In this document: piece after piece, positions 23,101 to 33,455 of the stretch
Layout: the number at the start of each line of letters is the position of its first letter
Numbering within the stretch: position 1 is the first letter of the stretch
Assembly (NCBI GenBank): GCA_037962975.1
Contig: CM075669.1
Coordinates: 116,142,501-116,206,500, forward strand
Reading direction: 5' to 3'
Length of the DNA stretch: 64,000 bases
Origin: Clitoria ternatea
Taxonomy: Eukaryota > Streptophyta > Magnoliopsida > Fabales > Fabaceae
The notes under the pieces: generated by a model
Databases searched by the model: none
Seen by the model: only the letters and a program-made list of their open reading frames with translations
Told to the model about the DNA's origin: nothing
Translations under genes and position numbers: made by a program

Positions 23101-26100
23101 AATTGAATGTTAATGGGTGATGTTTAGTGATGAGTGTTGTTATGAATGTGGAATGTGAGGGATTGGTGTGAAAAGATTGTGACTTGATGAGATTCTAAAC
23201 CATTGTGGTTATTGAAGGATATGAGAGCTAAGTTGAATATTGAGTAACAATGTGATGGTGATGTTGTTGGGTTTAGTTGGCCTTTTATGATCTAGAGGAT
23301 CTTGGCTTTGGGAAAGGAATTCCCGAAGCCTAACACAACTGCATATGTTGGTGTTTAGCAAGTCTAGGACTTGGGGTTGAGCTTTATGATAAGCTAGCAA
23401 GTATTTAAAATTATGATGGTTATTAATTATGTGAATATACTTGCATATGGTATGTAGATTGTATTCCGGGTGATGCAATGGAGCATTCGGAGCATTGGAA
23501 CCGTTTCGGCTCTTCCCTCGAGGTAGGAGAGGAGTTAACATTCAAATTGCATGAGTAAATTCGATAGTGATTGTTGTATGTGATGAATACTCATGCTTGC
23601 CTTGCCATGTATATGTATTGAATTAATTGAAATGGCAAGTTGATGATTAATGAGGATGATGTGTGAGAATTATGTGTTGAATTGATATGAAAATGTATAT
23701 TCATATAAGATGATGACAAGTTTGAATTTGACATGATTGATAGATTGAATTGAATGTCAATGAGTGTAAAGGTCTGGGATAGGTTTTAAATGCCTAGTGT
23801 GAAGCAATTGCTATATTAGACTTGATGGATTTTGGCTGGTATAAGTTTTGGTACGGTTGGTTGTGAGTTTCTTATGTTTCTTGCGCATATCCTGATATTC
23901 TCGCTCAAGCGAGAAGGGATCTCGCTTAGGCGAGAATCCCCTGTATTGGTATAATGGTCTCTGGACCAATTTCGCCCAGGCGGGTGAGGTTTCCGCTCAA
24001 GCGAGCTGCATATTATGCAATCAGGGGAGTTACAGGACGAATCTCGCTCAAGCGGGCATGGCCGCGCTTGAGCGAGCTAGTGAGGAAATGGTCACTGTAC
24101 ATTCTTCGCCCAAGCGTGTGTGAGTGGCTTGAGCGAAAGTGTGAAGTCTGATGCTGGGATGGTGCTCACTCAAGTGAGTGACTGGTATGGTTGTGTTTTG
24201 ACCGAGTTATATGGTGAGTACATGGGATTCTGGACGAAATTTCACTTGAGTGGGAACCTTAGAAAATAATTCTATGGCGTAGTGAATTTCCGAGTGAAAT
24301 TCCGAGTGGGTATGTCCGAGACTGAACCTTCCGAGTGAGGAAGCACGTATAATTCCGAGTGAAGGGTCTCCCAATATGATACCCTGGGTAGTGGTGTTCC
24401 GAGTGGAAATTCCCGAGTTCAAAGTAACTCGTTCCGAGTGGAGTCCCTCTGTGTGTGTAATTCCGAGTGGAAAACCGAGTGAGAAAAGACTCGGTCTAGA
24501 TTATTTTACCGAGTGGAAACCCGAGTGAGTGATGGTCGGTCTTGGAATTAATTTGCCAAGCGAAAGACCACACGAGAGAAGAGTCGGTTTTGAAATAATT
24601 CGTCGAGTGAAGACCGATCAGGTGTTGAGTCGGTGTGAGGGTGAATTACCGAGTGAATGACCGACCGAGTGATAAGTCGGCTTTAATGTAAATTGCCGAG
24701 TGAAGGACCGAATGAGAGGAATCGGTTCTGGAATAACTTTCCTGAGTGCAAAACCGAGTGTTGGGAAGGACGACCTCTGGTCGGATTTCGCTTAAGCGAG
24801 TGGATACCTTGCTCGAGCGAGTGAGTATGGAATTCCTTACTGGACAATTCTCGCCCGAGCGAGTGGCTGGATGAAGAGAGCCTCGCTCGAGCGAATATAT
24901 TTGGGAATGCTTACTGGAACTATTTTGCTCGAGCGAGCTGAGGCGCTCAAGCGAGATGAGCTGTCTCGCTCAAGCGAATGTGGGCCTCGCTTGAGCGAGT
25001 GAACACTGATGGAATTTTCCCTTCTTTTCTCTCGGTTCTGATTGTATTGACCTTTCTTTTCTCGGTCCTGATGGCTTTAGGCCTTTTTCCCTTATATTAT
25101 TTGATACTTGAGGGAATGTATAAAGATATATATATGCCTACGACATAATATGGTGGTAATGGATAACGAATAAGATATTGAGATGACAATCATAATGGGT
25201 AATAATGAATAAAGTTGTGGATCATTTCCTTAAATAAGGGATGATCGTTATTATTAATGATTCTGTGACAAAACCATTGTGGTTGAATATGGATATTGAA
25301 TTCACTATATTATGTGAAATATAAAAATGTGTTGTGTTGAGATGCAAGGTCAAGAATATGATTATGATGGACATATGTGTGATGGCCATATATGTGAGTG
25401 ATGAATATGTCTTGGATAACTCCAAGTGTAGAATAATATTCTAGTGATTGCTATGCCCTTTGATATCCATGTGCGGATTGTTATGAATGATGTTGTGGCC
25501 ATTGAATGCCAATTATATGAATGGTGTGCCTTGAAAGGCTAGTACATAATTATATGGTTATTGAAAATGCCACATTAAAATCTTGAAAACAATGACTAAG
25601 AAACCAACAATGTTGAAATCCACTAAGGTGTATGGTGGTGTTAGTGATTATGATGATGATGTTTGATGAGTGGCATTTAGGATGCACAGAGTGAGAATGC
25701 ATTTGCATTGCATTGCATCCATGGCATATCATAGCTGCCGGTGTTGGAATATTAGGGGATTCCCCCGGTTGGCCCAGTGGGAGGGCGCCTTAGTGCATGA
25801 GCATTTCTGTTGTTTCCCCTGTGACTCGATGTGTAAGTCACGAAGCCGCCCATGTATTGCTACGGGGAGCTACATGTGGCCGACCCTTGTGGGGGGTGGC
25901 TCTTGATGAGCAGGTGACCCCGGTGGTCCTTGGGATCACAGCCGCCATGATTTGATATCTGGCCGGCCCGCAACACCATATGTTGAATATGTTGTATACC
26001 GCGGTCATGGTGAAAATGACCAAGTGTTGCAAAATGGGCGATGCGGTTTGGTACCAGTAAAAATATGGTGAATATGCATGCATTATGATATATGTGTACA

Positions 26101-29100
26101 CATTTTACTACTACAGTAGGGGCATGGTATGTAATCATGCTTGAACCCACAATTGGTGTTATTTCCCACAGTCGGATCCGCATTTGTTGTCTATTCCATT
26201 GTGCATATGCATTAGCCATAAGAGCATTTGCATATAGCATGGTGATATGCCAGAATATGATGATGATTAATGATGAATGAGATGGTGGTATGGTGTTGAT
26301 AAGATGAGAAATTAATATACCGGAAGACCACATAAAAGTAAGAAAAGATATGAATTGATGAAATGATGATACTAATTTGTGAATGCCCTTGTTGATAATT
26401 GGCAAAGAGATTATGTATGTGATCGTGTATATGTTGTGCTTATTTATGATATGAATTGTGATTCATGAGGCTTGTATGCCTATTATAATAATGAGATGAT
26501 ATATGAATGATAATTTGATGATGTGATAGCAAAGCACACATGACGTTTGTATGCATATACACATGATCACAATATATATATATATTATTCGTCATTTTGA
26601 ATGTATAACTCACTCTCCCATGTAGTCTCCTTTTTAGCCTTGTGATGCAGGTTGCCATGGGATGAGTTCGGATTCTTAATTAAAGCTTTGGTGAAGGTAA
26701 ATAGTGGTAGAGGAAGTGCCTTGGCCGGCATCATTTATGAGTTCTTGTGTAATGAATGAATTGGATATGAGGATATAGATGATTTAGAGATTTTGGATAT
26801 GTATTAAGATATTCCTTTGAATTGTGGATGGTGAATATATATGTAGAATGTAAGAGATGGTTGATATGTATTAGAAGGATTGAAATTGCATGATGAACAT
26901 TGATGATTGTGATTGTCGGGAGAAGATTCCCGAATGAATATGTATATATATGTGTATATATATAATTATATCTTAGGCATTGCATACTTATATAATTATG
27001 TAAAATGATGATGGTTGTCTATTAGGCTTATGATATGCCATTGCGTGCTTTGCCGAGCCTTTTCTCATATCGTCATATATGGGACTAGGCGTGTGCCTGG
27101 TATACCCATTCTTCCATTGTAAACTCTATTATTTTCGTATACCGTTATGGGCAAACTATTTATCGATCCAGTTATAGGTTATTTAATCTCACTCTTTGGT
27201 TTTCTGAGATTCGGGTCTTGATGTGATCATGGTGGTGTCTTGGAAAATATTTTCAAACGCGAAAAATTTATTCGTATTTTTATTATTTATGACGATTACA
27301 TTGGGATTCGAGTACAGAAAATCAGGGGTGTTATATTGTCAATCCGATGACTTGATCCAAACTAATCTAATCTTGATCGAATTGGTTTGGTTTGGTTTGG
27401 TTTTGTTGAGAAAATTAAACAAATCCAACCCAATCGGATTTGTTTTTCTCTCAAAATCAATCCAAATTGACCTGTGCTCACCTCTCAGAGAAGTACCATT
27501 GAAAATATTGTCAAGTTAGTTATGGGTAGAGAGCTGTAGCTCTCAATAGGATACTGCTATATGGGTAATCGACTACTGTTCTATTGAATTTTTCCAGAAT
27601 TATTGTTTTCTCATTCTTATTGCTGCTCTTACACTGTTCTAAGTCTATTTGGTACTGGTTTATATCACACTAGAAACATCTCTAATAGCAAAAGCTAATA
27701 AGTTTTTCTTTTTTTATGAATAAAGCTAATAAGTAAAAATAGTCTAGGCATGGTACAGAAAGCAAAGGAAAGATTAAAAGATATCAAAGCTTGCATGCTG
27801 CTAAAAACTGATATGCAATTCATATTATTCATTCATTTGCAGGGACTGATTATAAAAAATAAGTATGAATATCAAAATGGCTTTTAGAGAAAATCTTGTA
27901 TCTTTTGTTGGTCTTTTTTTTCACTATCCTATCCAAGTCAAACTAGAAGAAGCATATTCACAATCAGGGAGTGATCAATATTACATCTGCAGGAACTAAC
28001 CTGATGGTAGACAACTCCTAGTAGGTCAAATGGGACCTCTACACCCATTGGAACCTGCATTTTTTAAAAGATTATTCACAAGTAGAGACATCATAACCAT
28101 AATGAGTTTAAAATACCTTAAAAAAGGTGAAACATTAGATATAGCTAAAACTAAAGATGCATTACATGCTATGATGAAGGAATCACCTTTGTTTTCACAA
28201 GGCAGGTTGGGGCATTCCTCAGGCATTCTGATGCCACTCCTCCATAAGCCCTGACCAATCCCCCAGTACCTAATTTGATACCTCCAAAATGCCTGCAATT
28301 TAATATGGATCAAACTAAATATTATGTTCCAAATCCAGAACCAAAACAACACAGCTTAGTGCTTAATGCACATAATACTGGTTTATGTGTAAGACAATCC
28401 AAAAGCATGAGCCGGGGTTAGTGTAGTCCCATGTCCACTGTCAAGGGAAACAAACAATCCTGCGTTTTTCACACCCCATTTCTTCACCCACCTCACACCC
28501 CCTTCCTTTCTCTTTTCCATCACATATAAGATTAATAATTTCTTTCTCCTCTTCCTAACTCGCTGACTCCATAGGTGTATCCACCCACTGAGGTGTCAAA
28601 ACATAATTTTTGTTTGGGATACAAAGAGAAATGGTAGACATCCAACATACCCAAACCAGCACATTTCATTAATTCATAGTAATACATTTATATGCATAAC
28701 ATAAGTGAAATGTTAAGTTGAAATAGGATCACGAACCTGATCACAACCACCATAACTCTATCTATCCCTGAAGAAGCAATTGCAGATTGTATTGGTTTCC
28801 CAGCTGTTCCTGAAGGCTCACCATCATCATTGGACCGGTATTGATCACCTACCTGTTATGTCATTCAATATGAAAAAAACAAAAATTACAAGACTGATGA
28901 ACAAAAGTGTAGAGGAGTAACAACAACTAATTATCCGCATAATGCATCATAATGTTTTCTACCTTCACGTATGCTATGCCTCCAATCAACACACTTAATT
29001 TTTACGAAGAACCTAGCTAGTGAAAAATAAATCCTAACGGTGGACCCATTGAACGAACAAGGTATAGTAATCAGCCATGCCTTGAAGTGAGGCTAGTGAA

Positions 29101-29493
29101 ATATTATTATTCATATGAAAGACAAGGTGTAATTGGGTACCTTATAAGCCCAGCAATTGTGGGTAGCACGTGGATCCCGGACCTAACAATAATCAACGAA
29201 GCGAAATCATAAATTAATAATAATCCTCTGTGCGAAATAATCATTTGGAGGAAGAGAAATAGAAAAACCTGGGATAGGAAAGACATGGCGGATTTATCGT
29301 CGGAGATGGGGCCAGCAATGGCGATGAACTTGCTTTTCTTGATCTCTTTATCGAATGAGACTCTCTCTTGGATTGTGGTGAAGGCGCCGGAGTTGCTGGT
29401 GCTGGCCATGGGGGTTTTCTTCGCCTTGGCCATGGCGACGACTGAAGCGTATAGGCGGTGCTGATAACTGGGTATAGTCACTGCCACAGGCAT
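20162..29493 (-). CDS. IMPACT/YigZ-family protein (UPF0029), six exons
   Basis: The only clear host gene. Exons on the minus strand: 29493-29269, 29182-29141, 28852-28737, 28292-28187, 28054-28001 and 20320-20162. All introns are GT-AG and the phases join without error, giving 702 bp, 233 codons plus TAA. The IMPACT N-terminal domain covers about residues 40-150 (KKSKFIAIAGPISDD, RATHNCWAYKVGDQY, DDGEPSGTAGKPIQ, VVVIRHFGGIKLGTGGLVRAY), followed by a DUF1949-like C-terminal domain. The first about 25 residues could be a targeting peptide, and a second Met at codon 21 is an alternative start. IMPACT proteins in yeast and animals restrain Gcn2 kinase; the role of this short plant form is not established. 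No stop or frameshift is visible. The last intron is enlarged by transposons. Confidence 0.93.
20740..21561. mobile_element. DNA transposon derivative with AAATCG-rich inverted ends
   Basis: The left end GGTAGTTAAAATCGAGATT matches the complement of the right end, GGTAGTTAAAATCACGATT. About 822 bp, no transposase; AAAATCG/CGATTTT words recur inside both ends. No target duplication was recognised, so the superfamily is open. Confidence 0.55.
21034..21174. repeat. 71-bp tandem duplication
   Basis: Two adjacent copies starting TTGAAAAACT (21034 and 21105), differing at a few positions, inside the TIR element. Confidence 0.75.
21705..22066. mobile_element. Left half of a MITE split by solo LTR C
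   Basis: Starts near GGAGTGAGTATCGG; the complement of 27480-27500 starts GAGGTGAGCACAGG. AAACCAAACCAAACC near 21855 and TTTGGTTTGGTTTGG near 27385 are complementary, so the two halves would fold back once LTR C is removed. Ends are imperfect and the classification is open. Confidence 0.45.
22072..27335 (+). mobile_element. Solo LTR C (5.3 kb)
   Basis: Starts TGTAACATCCCGAATTTT, ends AGGGGTGTTATA (decayed from TGTTACA), with a perfect duplication TTGTC at 22067-22071 and 27336-27340. No gag or pol. Homologous blocks shared with LTR D in order: the start and the CCCAAAAATATT segment, GTGTCGGACCAAGTATCT, TTGCCTTGCCATG, CACTCTCCCATGT, CATATATGGGACTAGGC. The pyrimidine-rich stretch at 22430-22630 and following GGTAAGTTCC are also shared. 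Motif arrays occupy 23899-25005. Probably a Tekay/Del- or Ogre-like giant LTR. Confidence 0.85.
23899..25005. repeat. Dyad and CCGAGTG arrays of LTR C
   Basis: Three blocks. 23899-24180: paired CTCGCT-CA-AGCGAG dyads, centres read at 23906/23927, 23977/23998, 24049/24069 and 24111/24130 (19-21 bp apart). 24240-24760: more than twenty CCGAGTG copies, irregular spacing. 24785-25005: dyads again (CTCGCTCGAGCGA and CTCGCTCAAGCGA forms). TACTGGA-like linkers recur between pairs, pointing to an old unit of about 70 bp with two dyads each. Confidence 0.85.
27341..27500. mobile_element. Right half of the MITE split by solo LTR C
   Basis: Contains the TTTGGTTTGG run complementary to the left half and ends near GACCTGTGCTCACC. 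The junction with LTR C carries the TTGTC duplication. Confidence 0.45.
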
Positions 29494-30142
29494 CTATCTA
29501 TGGGACAAGTTCCAATTACAACCCCTTCTTCGCAAATGTTATAAAATCAATCCAACATTTTTCTTTCTCCTACCTTACCAGTTACCCTTCTTATCCTAAC
29601 CCTCCCTTCAATCTTCATCGTTTCTTTTGTATTTTCTTCACCTCATATTGGTCTTAAAATAATAACAACACTTTTCACCATCAATACATCAAGATATGGC
29701 TAACTTTGTGAAATTATTTTCAAACTTTTAAATTCGACGACGACGACGACGCAGGGTATCGATATACTTTGAGCAATGTCATTAAAATCGGATTAGTAAT
29801 CAACATAGTCAAATTATTGAGTTACTGAGTGAATGGTTAAGTCAGTTGATCATTAGTTGAATCACTGGAATCGGTTTAAATTAAAATATTAATAAATTAT
29901 CATATATATAATATAATTTCTTTTAAATAAATCATAAAATAAATTATCACAAACATATAGCTTAAAAGTTAATTTGCTAATATTTGGTCATAAAAAAAGA
30001 AAGCATGATAATATTTGAAGAACTAGTTAAAACACAAAATGAAAAATGAAAATCAAAAGCGAACCGTGGATTAAATTAGTGATATATTTTTGAAGTTAAA
30101 ACAAAAACGAAAAACAAGTCTACTTGATGCAAACACCATATA
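29494..30142. other. Upstream region of the IMPACT-family gene
   Basis: The gene's promoter must lie here (minus direction), but I see no clear TATA box near 29520-29600. A short GAC triplet run is at 29738-29752. The rest is AT-rich. Confidence 0.45.
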
Positions 30143-30534
30143 TACTACACCCGTCCTTAAATATAAAACACTTTTCAAAAAAAATGTCACTTAATATTAG
30201 ACCTTCTTTCAAATTTTCATGTCATTAATTATTTTTTGACTTAAATACCTCTATTAATGTATAACTTTTATTAGAATCAATATAATAATAAATGACATAC
30301 CTCAATTAGATTATTTATCTCTCTAATAATAATTGGGTAGTAAGTAGAGAAGACTAAGTGGAAAGAGCATACGTGAAGAAAATTTAATATGAGTGACAAT
30401 CACTTTAAGGACAATTTTGGAAACTACTACAAATTTCAAAAAAAATTAATGATTTTAACTAAATTAACCAACTTCCTTAATATATGTAAATTAGGTAAAA
30501 GGGTCTTATATTTAGAGACGAAGGTAGTGTATAT
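30143..30534. mobile_element. Stowaway-like MITE
   Basis: Left end TACTACACCCGTCCTTAAAT against the complement of the right end TACACTACCTTCGTCTCTAA, followed by matching ATATAA words. TA flanks and CC(C)GTC ends resemble Stowaway (Tc1/mariner) MITEs. No coding content. Confidence 0.6.
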
Positions 30535-30540
30535 ATATAT

Positions 30541-30726
30541 ATATATAGTTCACTCGTTTCTCTCATTTTACAATAAAATTTGTATTTTGTTTTATTTTTA
30601 ATTTTAAAAATAAAGTGTATATATATATATATATATGAAAGAATGATACTTTATTTTTAAATTAAAAATAAAAAAAAATGTAAATTTTATTATAAAATGA
30701 GAGAGACGAGTGAACTATATATATAT
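30541..30726. repeat. Foldback element with about 78-bp arms
   Basis: Arms at 30541-30617 and 30648-30726 are near-perfect complements (AGTTCACTCGTTTCTCTCAT pairs with its complement ending at about 30714), separated by a TATATA loop. It is flanked by TA repeats. It abuts the MITE on one side and the copia LTR on the other. Confidence 0.75.
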
Positions 30727-32318
30727 TGTTAGAACAAAGTCTATTTTACGTAAAGACTCTGATGTTGATAGTTCTTATCCCAAGATTTGTTAATAACACA
30801 TATTAAGACATTTGATTAAATAAAGTTTGTCTATGTGTTATTTGACCTATCTAAGTAAGTGTTTCAGGTCAAAAGTCTATAAGGCATAAGTTATAAATGA
30901 AAGGAGGAGCTTATCATAAAAAGTTCAATATTTGTGCACAAGTCTGTATAGGACTAAAGAAAATTTCAAGAGAAGTCTGGTCCTAGTTGCACCATCAGGG
31001 TCTGATCTACCAAGCTTTATCTCACTTGGAACACGTTATGTTCTCCTAAGTCTTCAGACTCAAGACTTCCAAATATGTAAAGACGTTATTTTTGTCTTGA
31101 TCTCAAAGCTTAACAAATCCTCCTTAAAGATAGTTCAGAACTGATCCTTTTTCTTTGAAGATTGCTCGTATCATCAAAGGAGTTAAGAAGACAAGCATTT
31201 GCTCAAGAACCAAAGCATACAGCAAGAAGATCAAAGCTTACTTTGATGATGCTCTGAACTATATGAGTATCAAAGAGAACTACACTTATCATCAAAAGAA
31301 GAAAGGAGACAAAACAGTGCAAAGGCCAAAGCAACTCTTATGGGAAGAAACCAATTAAGTTGTTCTACGCTTTTTAGATATTCAATACGTGTCACTTACT
31401 ACTTTTAGAAGGCCAACCCTTTTTTCTCTACACGTTTTATGTTGAAAGAAGAAAGCCTATAGAAGGACATTTTGTTCTAAAACTCTCAAGGAACACAATT
31501 TCAATGTAAAGCTCTAATGTTCCTTCACACCGGACCTTTTGTTTTCTCTTCACTCCTTAAGGTCTGATGCTCCCAACGACTAAAACTCCTTCAACGAATT
31601 CACAATGACTATGTCTCTCCATCAGATTATCAAACAGTCATTTTGAGTGAACTATAAATATGAAGAGATTCAAAGATTTGAAGAAGAACTTCTGAGACCT
31701 TTGAAGAAATCCTTGTAATCAGTTCACAAAGCATTCTTTTTCATTCTTAGTTATTGTCTCAAAAGACAAGACCTTCTTTATTGTTCTGCCTCTAGTAGAA
31801 CTTGGTCTTTGCCTTTCTTATTTAGTGTATCTGTTCATACCTTATATATTTTCATACAGTAAGTTCTTAGAAACACCAAACACAATCTATCATTCAAACC
31901 TATTTTGGTGTAAAAGTCTGGTGTGTTGCCAGCCTTTTAGTTTCTATTGGGAAACAGTTTGTGGCTTGAAGAGGCTTTTGAAAGAATACTTGGGATTAAG
32001 CTAGGAGTGACTTATTGAAATAATACTTGGGTTTAAGCCATAAGTCGTTGGAGTAAAAAATATTTATGGCACAGTCTGGTACTGAGGTTGTAAAAGGTGT
32101 TTTTACAATAGTGGAAATCCTTCAAGTTTGAAGGGACTGGATGTAGCTTCTAAGTTGGAAGTGAACTAGTATAAATTCTCTATGTTCATTCTCTCTTTCC
32201 CTGCTCTTAACAGTTTGGTACAAAAGTTTAATTGCTTATGCTCACAAAAGTTTTCAAGTTTCACAATAAGAGTCTAAAACTTATTTAACCCCCTTCTAAG
32301 TTTAACTTTGAACCATCA
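30727..32318 (+). repeat. Copia 5' LTR
   Basis: Starts TGTTAGAACAAAG and ends ...CCATCA two bases before the PBS. TATAAATA at 31653-31660 is a plausible promoter box. The single copy leaves the outer boundary slightly uncertain. Confidence 0.65.
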
Positions 32319-32320
32319 AT

Positions 32321-32332
32321 TGGTATCAAAGC
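32321..32332 (+). other. Primer-binding site of copia element
   Basis: TGGTATCAAAGC, one base away from the usual initiator tRNA-Met complement TGGTATCAGAGC. Confidence 0.75.
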
Positions 32333-32380
32333 ATGTCCTTTTGGGTTGATCACTCCAACAAGTGAAAAGGAACAAGATCC

Positions 32381-32653
32381 ATGACAGCTTCACAGAACAA
32401 CTATCTTATAGCAGAAGGATTTTCTATCAACAGACCACTAGTTTTCTTTAGTAAGGATTACTCGTATTGGAAGGACGGAATGGAGATGTTCATTAAGTCC
32501 ACTCAATATGGCTTGTGGAGAGTCATCACTAATGGTGACTATCTAATTTCTGTTGATGAAGATGGGAAGCCCAAACCAGAAGATCAGTTAACAGTATTTG
32601 AATTAAAGACGATGGAGATCAATTCCAAAGCCAGATTTCTCCTTACTTGTTGA
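32381..32653 (+). pseudogene. Copia gag N-terminus, truncated by insertion
   Basis: Ninety codons from ATG, with the typical copia-gag pattern of a Tyr-Trp motif (YSYWKDGMEMFIKST) and LWRVI. The frame ends at a TGA made by the first three bases of the inserted CRM-type LTR (32651-32653). A full gag would be several hundred residues. Confidence 0.75.
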
Positions 32654-33455
32654 TGTAGCTCTTACGTCACTTTAGGGAGGTTTTGGATCTAGCAAGCTTT
32701 CTCCTCTTCAATCTTTTAAGATTCCTTTGCCTTCTTGGAGTAATTGCATTCAAAAGCTATGAAAGAAGAGGGAAAAATTAAAACTCAAAGCTAAGGAAAA
32801 AGAGAAGGAACCTAACTATTTAAAAGGGAAGGATGATATGAAAGGTGTAGGGTGGAAGGTTGGATGATGAAGGAAAGGAATTATGGAATGGAAATAGTTT
32901 TGGAGGATAAGTCCTACTTGCTACTCTAAGGGATAAAAACCTAGAGATGAGAGCTTGAAGAAGGCTAAATCACTCTCTAGCCTAAAGGAAGAAGTTGCAT
33001 AGAGTTTCTCACACAAAGTAATTTTCATTCAAAATCTTAAGTGACTAATACAAGTGAAAGGAAGCCTTATATAAGCTAGATGGGAATTCGGTCATGCCTT
33101 GCTAAATGGGCTTCCCACAAGCTCCTAGGCCCAATTAGCTCAAAGTAAGGAAAGATGGCCAAATACAAAGCCTAAAATGAAGTATAAGGCCTAAAAGTGG
33201 CCCGTTGACTATGAAAGGCCCAAATTCTAACCTAAAAATGTATAAATCCCTATTTTACACTTAAAAACCTATTTCTATAAAATATTACATGAAAATAATA
33301 CATAGGTCTTCAAGTACTCCTTCTTGAGCTTAGGCCTATGCAAAGTAGTAAGAAAGACAGCTAGGGTTTGTTGAGTGATGTCCTTAGCCTTTTTAGTTCT
33401 GGCACTTTGTCAAAGGACCTTTGAATACCTTTAAACCCTTGTCAAGGGTTGTGAT
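32651..33455 (-). repeat. 3' LTR of second CRM-type element, incomplete
   Basis: Minus-strand end CTACATCA at 32651. It carries a TATATAAG box (complement of about 33066-33075) and the pol-tail coding words LDKGL and KGPLT near 33455-33410. Its own start is lost in the deletion that removed the integrase core. Confidence 0.65.

Larger units (their letters stand above)
20321..28000 (-). other. Intron 5 of the IMPACT-family gene, 7.7 kb
   Basis: Donor GTTAGT follows CAG at 28001; acceptor TTTTCAG precedes 20320. The intron holds a TIR element (20740-21561), a tandem duplication (21034-21174), a MITE split in two and the 5.3 kb solo LTR C, so most of its length is mobile DNA. The other four introns are about 85-440 bp apart from repeats. 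Confidence 0.85.
30727..32650 (+). mobile_element. Ty1/copia element, 5' part only
   Basis: LTR (30727-32318), PBS and the first 90 codons of gag are present, then the sequence is cut by the CRM-type LTR at 32651. No continuation was found on the far side of that element. LTR length (1.6 kb) and gag style suggest a SIRE/Maximus-like lineage, which is tentative. Confidence 0.75.

Noticed and set aside
28030..28254. Plus-strand 74-residue frame over exons 4-5
   Set aside because: It is antisense to the IMPACT-family exons, which explain the sequence fully.
32318..32335. Possible tRNA-Met gene
   Set aside because: Only the short primer-binding complement is present; no cloverleaf or A/B boxes around it. 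No other tRNA-like sequence was seen.
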